Below, one piece after another: positions 55,859-64,000 of a stretch of 64,000 bases of DNA. The first letter of the stretch is position 1; every line of letters begins with the position of its first letter. The notes beneath the pieces were generated by a model. That model made no database searches. It was not told where the DNA came from and worked only from the letters and a program-made list of their open reading frames with translations. Source of the DNA: Adineta ricciae. Taxonomy: Eukaryota; Rotifera; Eurotatoria; Adinetida; Adinetidae. Position numbers and translations under genes: made by a program. The DNA lies in the NCBI GenBank assembly GCA_905250025.1, contig CAJNOJ010000290.1:61385-125384 (forward strand). The letters run 5' to 3'.

Positions 55859-58800
55859 AATTGTGTTGGATATAAAATTTCTTTTGCTCTTGCCTTTTCT
55901 ATTTACATTTTTTACATACTCATAGATACTCGCGTGGCTTCTTTCTTATTGTTAATCGAATTTTAATCCGGGCAGTCAAGAAGTCGAGAAATTCAGAGTA
56001 CTCGTTAATAAAATAAGTATTCTGATAGTGAAATCTTTCTTAAATGCTCTCACTCTCGCATGCAAAATACGATTCTATAGGCTTTTTTATATTTTGGACA
56101 TCAAATGAAAATGGTCAGTCTTGCTGGTTGTTTGTTCAAATCACAATTATTTACAACAATTATCACCATAATTTCTTAAATAAATTTGCATATGATCGAA
56201 CGGTCTCTATTGCTTAGTAAATACTGACATCCATTGACGTCGATTCTTTGTTGTTTGACTATTCTCAAAAGTCGACAAGTTACTATTCAGTGCATGTTGG
56301 ATTTGCTTGAAAATGAACTACCACCGGGAGTTTCAATTGTCATTATAAGAATAGTCATGAGAGGGCCCGGCGAGGATTATTTTTCTGAAGAGTTTAAAGA
56401 ATTTTTATAGCTTATTCTTTCACTAGACTGTGGTTGTGCCAGATTTTTTCGAATGAGACAGAACAGGAATGCTGGTTGAAAGTTTTATACGCCAGACTTC
56501 ATAAAGGAAAGGTGTTCATTACAAAATGCAAAAATCTATTACTTCCGTATACTATTTTGCCTTTCGCATTTAAAAAAAAAAGATATTATGGGCAAAGGCG
56601 TAAACATCTTTGACATAGCTAACTTAGATTTCTTGCATTTCTATTCTCTGCCTGTCACGAAATGATTGACAAAAAGAAGTATTCTATAACAAACAAATAT
56701 TTTTTGCTCCTAAAAGTGATTTCAAATACATAACATCATTCTGAATCGCGAAGAAGTTTATTTCGACAAACAGTTTGACCTATATATATATATAGTTCTT
56801 TGTCTTTCATCGACTTCATACAAAACAGATAGCAGTAATAAATGTTAACATCTATGGAAATACTCACGCAAATATAATCATTTGTTGTCGGTTTCGATAT
56901 ACAATGTTCGTGTTGAGGCACGTAAGTCGAAAATGATGTGTGGCGATTTCAGGAAATATGATTAGATAGGACACATAACTTTCCGTAAAAGAAAAAACCG
57001 TGCCAATTAGCCATTCAAAAATAGAGGAGTAGAATTCATTGAGATAATGTTCGATAACTTGTGAGGTATCTCAATACGTATGTGACAAATGTTTTGAGAT
57101 GAGTAAAAACTAGAGGCGCATAAAGGTATTGAACAGGCTAAGCTATTTAGCACTTAGATGGAGTTAGAGTCATTTTGTAACCAGAAAAATGATTAATGAT
57201 CTACGATAGAAGATTACTTTGTGTTAAACATGTTTGGATGATTATTTCAAGGTTGCGCTTTTTCACATGGAAACGACTATAAATAGGAATGTAGCACGAC
57301 TTCATCGATATTATCAAGTGAAAAAGTTTTAGTGGTTGATGAACATGATATAGTAATACTGTACTCGATACTACTGAATTGTATAGAGAGATCGCAACCA
57401 AATGACATCTATGTTAAAATCCAACAGACAAAAGTGGTATAACATTATTCATTCATGATACATGCTATTTTCGATGCATCAATATAAAGAAATAAATGAC
57501 ACCTACACTGTATATCTCTTAGCAGTACCTTTGAATCATATAATGAGTATATGATGACAGTTTGCAAAGAAAGATATTTGAACATGGTCAACATCCCCTT
57601 CACTCTGAGGAACCTCATGCGATGTACATTTTCCTTATTTGATTTGATCATTGAAATATTGCAATATACGGTCCATACATTGGTGCTTATATTCTCTCTT
57701 GTTCACTTCCTAATTACGTTTTCGTGCGTTTGATTTCTAAGGATTGAAAGGAAAAGATTCCTCATTTTATATATTCGAATATGATCGTTTGTTTATTTTC
57801 AATCAATTACAAGTGACATTGAAATCGAGTGAGAATGTTTGAATGACTTATTCATCTGTTATTTTTATGCATTTCATTCGTCCTCTTCTTGCAAATGAGA
57901 CGATGTTGAAGATTTCTTTTCCATTTGATTAAAGAAAAACATCACCACAGTCTGTCTATTCACAGATTGTCGCCATCTACGTTATTTGATATATGCACCA
58001 CTCTTATACTTTATAATGATATAGACTGAACTCGTTACTTAAACAGTGTACTATTTGAGCTGAATACAAATATGTATCGATAGAAATATGTAACCAATTG
58101 GACGACGTTCGTTTTTTCTTTTCGTTCTTTGTTCATTAAAGCGACTAGTAAGATTGTGATTCTTTACTCATACGAATATACTGTATGACTTGCAAGTTAC
58201 CGTCAACGACACATGACTTCGATAGAATCTCTGAAAATTAACAATGGTAACCACTTTCCGGTCAAGGTTAGAGTCTAAGCGATAATACTGACATCGTCAC
58301 ACAACTAACAAGCACACAAGACATCGGATTGTTAAACAAGTCTTTTATCTCCTGTTCGCTTACCTACTTCTCTCTCTCTTTTTTTTTTCTTTCCTCTTCG
58401 CATTCATTAAACACTCACATATTGGACGACGCGTTAAGAATTCTCTGTAGAGAAAAGAAAAAGAAGACACGAGAAGCCCGACGTTTTTCTTGAGAAAAAC
58501 GTTGTAATCACTGTATATGATGATAATCTAATTTGAAAAATTGTCACGAACACACTTTCTCTCCAAATGTCCTTGTGTCGATGAAACAGTTGTGTTTGTG
58601 TACTTTGAAAAGAGAACAACGAGAGTCAAAATTTACATTTTCAAAGAATGATCACGAGCAATTTCACCCGTTGCAACGGTGCCGATGATACGCTGATCAA
58701 TAATTCGAATGGCTTCATGCATTCTGCATCTGAATATTCCATAAAAGGAATATAAAATCTTATTCATCGTTAAATATATGTTTGTTGTCTGAATCTAGTA

Positions 58801-59146
58801 AATAGTTGTTCTATTTGTGGCAGTAATCGAATGTACTATTTGCGACCGTCAACGTAAGACTCGTGTAGTTCTTTTTTTGCTTCCTGTGCAATCATGCAAA
58901 CAAAGAAAAAAAATATAGAGAGAAGTTCGTCTGCTTCTTTTTTCTCTGCCTAGAAAAAAGAGAAAAAGAACGTTGCGGGTTTTTTCTATTATGAAAGCAA
59001 AAATTTCGAAGCTCAAAGTGGAATAAACATATTTTACTTTTACGTTAAGAACGATCACATTACTTGGAGCAATCCTCTAACGAATCGTTCTTTTTCTTGG
59101 TTTTTTTTTTCATTGTGTAAACTTTATTTTAGCATATTGAACGACA
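55859..59146. other. Long non-coding region
   Basis: Counterpart of 31289-34993, shorter through several deletions. No preserved frame. Pyrimidine runs at about 58372-58395. Confidence 0.45.
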
Positions 59147-59969
59147 ATGAGCACAGGAGCTCGCTATATCATCCGCAATGGTCCACCAGCAAGACACAAT
59201 TACGAAGTCAATGATATAGAACCTGAAGAATTACGGGTCTCATCGTTACGCGCACGACCCTATGATGAAGACTATCCACGTCATGAACCAAGATATAGCC
59301 AAAAACAATTAACTCCTCCAGCGTGCGTACCCGAATTGAGAGATTTTTCTTAAGTCTTGTTCTAATGTTTTTAGTAAATCTCGTACTTGTTGTTCAACAC
59401 CGTGTGTACTCGGACTTCTTCTTGGTTTGGCGATCGGTTTAGCCGTTGCTGCGGCAGTTGCTATTCCACTGGGTCTTGTTAAACGGCCAACTCCTCCGTT
59501 CGGTAAATATCAAATAACTATTATTAAAACATTCTATCTCTTTGCCAATTATGTTTTAGTTCGAGGTGATATTTCTTCTACACCAAATTGGGTGGGAACC
59601 TACCAAGTCGATAGTTCATGTGATTCAAGTACATGTTGTTGTTTTACGAATTATATCTACTTAACAACAACCAGCGCCAGTTTATTACAATTAAACGGAA
59701 GTCTCTCTGGTCGGTGTGTTGGTTCTTCAAATATCGTTTCTTATGCTATGACAATGCCAACTAATTTTGCACTCGGATTTACATGGTACGGACAGACGCT
59801 CCGTGTAATTCTCAGTCAAGATAGTTCTTACCTAGCAATGGTGGACAATAGTATTGGATATTGCAGTGGCTCGGCATTACGAACATCGTATAGTGCGAGT
59901 CGAATTAATCATGTCAATTCAGGTTTAATGATGCTCATGCTTTTTATTATTATTGGAATAATTATATGA
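59147..59969 (+). CDS. Small membrane protein with Cys-rich ectodomain, copy B
   Basis: Exons 59147-59322, 59375-59502 and 59560-59969, each exactly as long as in copy A. The second exon begins T-AAA rather than G-AAA, which still encodes Ala-Lys across the junction; the first donor is GTGCGT instead of GTGAGT. The proline/charge-rich N terminus, the AG-rich membrane segment and the SSCDSSTCCCF line are all kept. There is one cysteine-region change (CCSTPC for CCSKPC). Unknown family. Confidence 0.75.
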
Positions 59970-60968
59970 TCACGTGAAACAAAACTTTGATTTATTTTTC
60001 TCTTAGATGATCATCGTGTTCGTTATGTTTACTTAATATTTCTTCTTCTAGAAATCTCTGTGTCAATGTGATGATATTGAAGTTTATTTTTTTTTGTAAA
60101 ATAGGCGATAAGTTATAATGATGTTTTATTTTCTATACGTAACACCGAGACATTTTCCTTACCAATGTGAGTTTTATACTAAAATATTTAACGTAAATAA
60201 AAATTTTTCGATAGATCGTAATGCCAAAATTTATTCATATTTAACCAACATGCGACGTCAAGAATGCAATATGTAAATCAAACATACAATGATGATTATT
60301 TTTTATTCGATCGTCTACACTCATGAGAAAAAAAAGAATAAATTATTCGACGAGAACATTGGTCTTTGTATTTATTCACACACGGAGAATATTATTTTAC
60401 CTATCTGGAAAGATCTAAGAATGTAAATTTACGTTGTCCGCGCTGAGAAGGTTAAGATCGATGATGTTATCATTTATGCATTTCATTGACGCGCATATGA
60501 CTACTACTTTTAGAAAGAGAATATAATAAGCGTTAAATAATGTCGTGCACAATGTCGGCCTTTTCTCCTTTATTCTGTTCTCTCTCTCTCCTTGTTCAAA
60601 TCAGATGTACGTCTAGATCGATATGGAAGAAAGAATTAAATGGTGTTTTCATTCAATGGCGGTAATGGCCACTAGAAAATCGCTGTTGGAACGTTCAAGG
60701 TGCTAATAGTATACAATAGTGGCGCGCTTTGATTTTAGTGTGTTTTTTTTACTGATGTACTGTTGGGTTCATGCGCTGTGTAGACGAAAATCCGGGTTTG
60801 ATTCAGGTTTTTCTTTTTCCGGGCCCATATGGATGAAGAACAAATTTTCGTACCACAGGCGTAGGTACCAAGTCATCTAGGGATGACATTCGATGAAAGG
60901 AACTCATTTTTACCAAATAGTAGATGCCAATAACGTTCTAAATCTTTCTAAACAGATACTGTTGATAA
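59970..60968. other. Intergenic region
   Basis: Counterpart of 35817-36934; no gene supported. Confidence 0.4.
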
Positions 60969-61570
60969 CTATCGAATCGGCGGCTGGATATTTCCGAGAC
61001 GACCTGCAGGAGTGAATACTATCCAAAAGCTAACATTGTTTTTCATGGTACTTTCCAGACGACCGAATTCAGCAAAACCAATCATTCCACCTTGTGAATG
61101 ACCGACATAGCCGATCTGTGTTCGCTTCGTCGCATTTAAAACAAAGTAAATCATTGATGGTAGATCAAGATGAGCCATTTCATCATAATTGGAATCCCAG
61201 AATTCTTCATCGTCATCTGGGTTATATTTCACATGAGCACGTGAGTAACAATTTCAACGCATGCTGCCGATCCAGACATCATAACCGGCAGCAGCCAATA
61301 TAAAACTAAGGTTTTGACCGGGAAAAATAATTACCCAAGTTGCTCCCAAATTGAGTAGACCGTGTTGCGGAAAAACAGGCGGACCTACTGTGAAAGCAGT
61401 CGACGCGTTTCGGCCACGTGGGAATCGATATACACCAAGAATATAACCATCTGGAATTATCACTTTGTATTCTTTCCATGGATATCCTTTGCTTTCAGTC
61501 AATTGCGTGATGATACGAGAAGAATGAAGATCAGAAGTCCTGAAATTGATTTGTCCATCTAAAATCTACC
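60969..61570 (-). pseudogene. Acid-lipase-like relic, copy B
   Basis: The minus strand reads from about 61560: SSRIITQLTESKGYPWKEYK, VIIPDGYILGVYRFPRGRN, GPPVFPQHGLLNLGATWVI and AAAGYDVWIGSMR. An in-frame TGA follows where lipases have glycine, then CYSRAHVKYNPDDDEEFWD, YDEMAHLDLPSMIYFVL and the nucleophile elbow IGYVGHSQGGMIGF. The frame ends at TAA-type stop 60969. There is no signal peptide and the C-terminal half, with the Asp and His of the catalytic triad, is missing. It belongs to the gastric/lysosomal acid lipase family. It has decayed differently from copy A, which lacks GHSQGG but has an arginine codon where this copy has the stop. Confidence 0.68.
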
Positions 61571-61723
61571 GAATCTTATCACTTTTTTTTATTGTTCTCA
61601 CAAATAGCGCATACCAATCTGAATCTTTTTATTTTATAGAATACTCATAGATAACAAACGACGCCGTCATTAGCTTTCACTTCTAGGTGACTAAGATAAA
61701 AGCTTTTATTGAAGAAAAATTTC

Positions 61724-63003
61724 TTAATATGTTTTTCGTTTAAAGGACGGAATATTATCTAAGTCTTTCGCTTTATTTCCTTGATAGACCAATGGTGGAT
61801 CGAGCCAAAATGATTGAAGCGTTGGAGACGCTGGTATGATATTATTCAGGTAGAAATCCGGTGTCCATAGCTCGTTTTTGTTTATATCAATTTGTTCAAG
61901 AACAGCTCTAGCTGAACAGCTGGTAAATAGATACGCATGAGCACACCGTGTCGGATGACCTTTGTGTGTTGACAACATTGGTTGCCTTCCATCAAATCGA
62001 GAATCGGACATATTCAAACAACTCCCAATGAAGAAAATTGGATTTTGATCTACCCATTCATTGCTAGTATTTGATAGCGAAGAAGTCGCACAGGCACCGT
62101 CGATCTTCAGAGCACCAGTTCGAATAGCAGTATAGACAAAACGATTGAACTTTTCTTTGAAAAAAGGAACAAAAATCGCATCATCCTCTAAATATAAAGC
62201 TAATGGTAAATTTCTATTCGCTGTTGCTACCCAGGCATCGAAATTTTTCATTATAAGTGAACAGTATCGACTATGCCCTTCTAGAATACACAACAAAGAT
62301 CAAGTTAAACACTTATCAATGAGAGTGAATACATACTTGCAGGTTTATCGACTAAATTCAAATTTTCGAAAACTTCTTTTTTATTTTTGTTGGAATTACA
62401 CTCCGTGTGATTCCATTTCCATTGCCATTGAATAGATTCAATAGGAATATTTTGTTGCCGGAATGTGTTCTTTATATGTGCGTGTCTGTCAGATAAACTT
62501 TGATCAGTCATAACGTATATCTGCTTGACGTAGGCTAAACCCGACAATGTGGAAGGTGATTTCACCACGTTGAATGTCGTTTTATCTCGTTTATTAGGGA
62601 GCCAGACATTTGCTGAATATTCATCGGGTAGGGGAAATGAAAGCCATTCTTGTCTTGGTTTATGCTCAAAAAATTCTTGGATCGAATAATAATCGTATGC
62701 CGTACCGTTCATATGTGTGATTGCATCGGTAGGATAGTTGACGAGAATGAAACGGAGTAGATCTTTGTGAACAAACTGTAACTGTTTCGTGGATGGAGTA
62801 GCAAAACAAGTCATGTAAGGTAATCGTAACCATTTGTTCTCAAAAAGTGGCCCTAGAAAAGTATGACATTTTCTTCTAAAGGAGTTTTTGGCTTTCTTAA
62901 GTTACATATTTTTATCATTGAGAAGAAAACTAAAAGCCAGCATGAGATGAATAGAAAATACAGAGTAATTGTGCGTGTTGAACATGTTCTTACGATCGAC
63001 ATT
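61724..63003 (-). pseudogene. Glycosyltransferase family 25-like gene, copy B, frameshifted near the N terminus
   Basis: Exon 2 (62280-61724) and most of exon 1 (from 62336 upward) match copy A, with the same splice junctions and the LALYLEDDAIFV strand. The start at 63003 and the signal anchor are also present. Between them, at about 62898-62903, five extra bases relative to copy A (near the AAGTTACAT run) shift the frame, which then ends at a TAG about 20 codons later. Translation could restart at ATG 62814 (MTCFATPSTK), giving an anchorless, probably mislocalised protein. Recently disabled, or rescued by an internal start or a small intron that I cannot see. Confidence 0.65.
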
Positions 63004-63568
63004 TAAGTTTTTATTCAATACTTTCGATCGTAACACTTTCTTGCGTTCTATATAAACATAAAAAAAGAAAAATCTCTCTCTCTCTTTATCGTCTTCAATC
63101 GGGTGTGTTCAAATCTATTCTGACTATAAATAAATACGTAAGAAATAAGAAAGCTACGTGTTATAACTCAATTAAACATATAATATTCGTCTTCTAAGGA
63201 GATGAAAAAAAAGATTGCTCATGCGCTCTCTATATCATCTACGAGAAGACATAGGGTTCGAAAAAGTTAAGTCATATAGAAATCAATAACTCTCAAGTTC
63301 AGTTCTGTGTAATTATCGAGAAAAAAATTACTCGATCGCTTTTTTTTTCCTTCTTCCTATAAATGACATTGCCCAAAGTATTATACTGCATTTTAAGAAA
63401 GCAATTCTTTTCCTAACTAAACATAACGCAAATAATGGCATAGTCATATTTTTCTCTTCTTGTTCTTTTGATGCCGGAGGTAAAGTAATCTTAAGTGGTA
63501 CATGTAAAACCCAAATGGAAAAGCGGCTCATAAATTTATCATTCAAGATGTCTTTATTGGATACATCG
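63004..63568. other. Intergenic region
   Basis: Counterpart of 38801-39372, with a CT run near 63070-63088. No gene. Confidence 0.4.
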
Positions 63569-63879
63569 TCAAAATTTATATAATTGTACTTCAGAATATT
63601 GAACACTGTTCGAGACACTTCGCTTGCCAGAGACAAGAAAGCGATAGCTTTTGTATTTGATTGCATTGTCAAAATGTTGAATGGGACCACATTTGCTTCG
63701 TCCAGGATCTTTCTCAAGTCCGCTAGCACCTTTGTACAGCAGAGTCCAACTTGTGCCGCGAATCAATGGTATCCCTGAGACATGACTCCCTTCTAACGAT
63801 ACAACAGTTGGATCTCTTTCTGCAGAGTCGTTGGCTGTACAGATTCGTAGTCCGTTGACTATTGTTGGACCATGTTGTA
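63569..63879 (-). pseudogene. Discoidin-like membrane protein, copy B, truncated
   Basis: The end of the discoidin-like domain is intact in frame (GPTIVNGLRICTA, ERDPTVVSLEGS, closing strands to the YKF end) and matches 39373-39683. At 63879 homology to copy A stops within the domain, at VVQHGP, and foreign sequence begins. The first half of the domain, the stalk and the anchor are not in the window. The foreign part might be an insertion with the remainder beyond 64000. Confidence 0.6.
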
Positions 63880-64000
63880 CCCATGTGAAATTTTTTTGAA
63901 TGTAAACGCGTTTAAAACGCGTTTCGGATGCGTTTCAGACGCATGGTACAAACGTACCAAACGCGACGGAAATGAAACATTTGATGCATCTAGACGCAGC
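63880..64000. repeat. Foreign sequence at a gene breakpoint, palindromic
   Basis: 121 bases, richer in CG dinucleotides than the rest of the window, with repeated ACGCGTTT/AAACGCGT words (AAACGCGTTTAAAACGCGTTT-like palindrome near 63906-63925) and GACGCATGG/ATGCGTTTC variants. It looks like the edge of a repeat or mobile element. It runs off the window, so its type cannot be told. Confidence 0.5.

Noticed and set aside
63328-63729. A 133-codon minus-strand frame near the window end
   Set aside because: It overlaps the discoidin-like exon in another frame and runs into its 3' flank; copy A does not keep it open.
1-64000. CRISPR arrays, operons, rRNA or tRNA genes
   Set aside because: No regularly spaced repeats, no co-oriented tightly packed prokaryotic genes and no convincing cloverleaf or rRNA-like stretch were seen by eye. 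A tRNAscan-type run would be needed to exclude tRNAs fully.

Overview
The window is animal nuclear DNA. The best fit is a bdelloid rotifer of the Adineta/Rotaria type, inferred from gene content since no search could be run. It is AT-rich, with very short GT-AG introns (about 50-60 bases). Genes include an arginine ADP-ribosyltransferase fused to TPRs, pentapeptide-repeat membrane proteins, many-copy rhodopsin-like receptors, FG-GAP relics and a VIT/vWA/DUF2135 relic. Large stretches are present as two diverged copies, as expected of alleles or homeologs in bdelloids.

The order of the sequence is itself odd. Single Ns at 561, 19749 and 49078 split the window into four blocks: X (1-560), Y (562-19748), Z (19750-49077) and W (49079-64000). 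X ends inside a pentapeptide gene and Z begins inside the same kind of gene, at the right distance for one gene with about 600 bases missing. Y ends inside the left arm of a hAT-like transposon and W begins inside its right arm; the outer ends carry matching inverted termini and an 8-base target duplication. X-Z and Y-W therefore look like two haplotypes interleaved in one scaffold.

Haplotype Y-W, in order: a decayed pentapeptide-like gene (1.2-2.0 kb), the ART-TPR gene (2.6-4.8 kb), an FG-GAP relic (5.8-6.4 kb), an intact two-exon pentapeptide/Gal-binding-like gene (6.6-8.1 kb), a HAxxRxxER-motif gene (8.8-9.3 kb), an F-box relic, a dead membrane-protein gene (10.8-12.7 kb), a second HAxxRxxER gene (13.3-13.8 kb), a dead VIT/vWA/DUF2135 gene (14.4-17.3 kb) and a Skp1-like gene broken by the hAT element (18.3-19.4 kb and 49.6 kb). 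It continues in W with a helical membrane protein (50.3-51.6 kb), a GPCR (54.8-55.9 kb), a small membrane protein (59.1-60.0 kb), a lipase relic (61 kb), a frameshifted GT25 glycosyltransferase (61.7-63.0 kb) and a truncated discoidin-like gene (63.6-63.9 kb).

Haplotype X-Z carries the same order from the pentapeptide gene onward, but lacks the 10.0-17.3 kb block. It has the uninterrupted Skp1-like gene (23.0-24.1 kb), the helical protein (24.8-26.1 kb), GPCR (30.3 kb), small membrane protein (35.0 kb), lipase relic (37 kb), GT25 (37.5-38.8 kb) and discoidin-like gene (39.4-40.3 kb). It then runs on into sequence that W does not reach: a large three-repeat membrane protein (40.7-44.4 kb), a helical protein with an internal stop, a 2H phosphoesterase and another GPCR, ending in a 145-base inverted repeat around a hAT fragment.

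The genes do not form one pathway. The common theme is recent accessory families, each decaying differently on the two haplotypes. No CRISPR array, operon, rRNA or convincing tRNA was seen. Promoters and polyadenylation sites were not assigned, apart from one conserved upstream motif.
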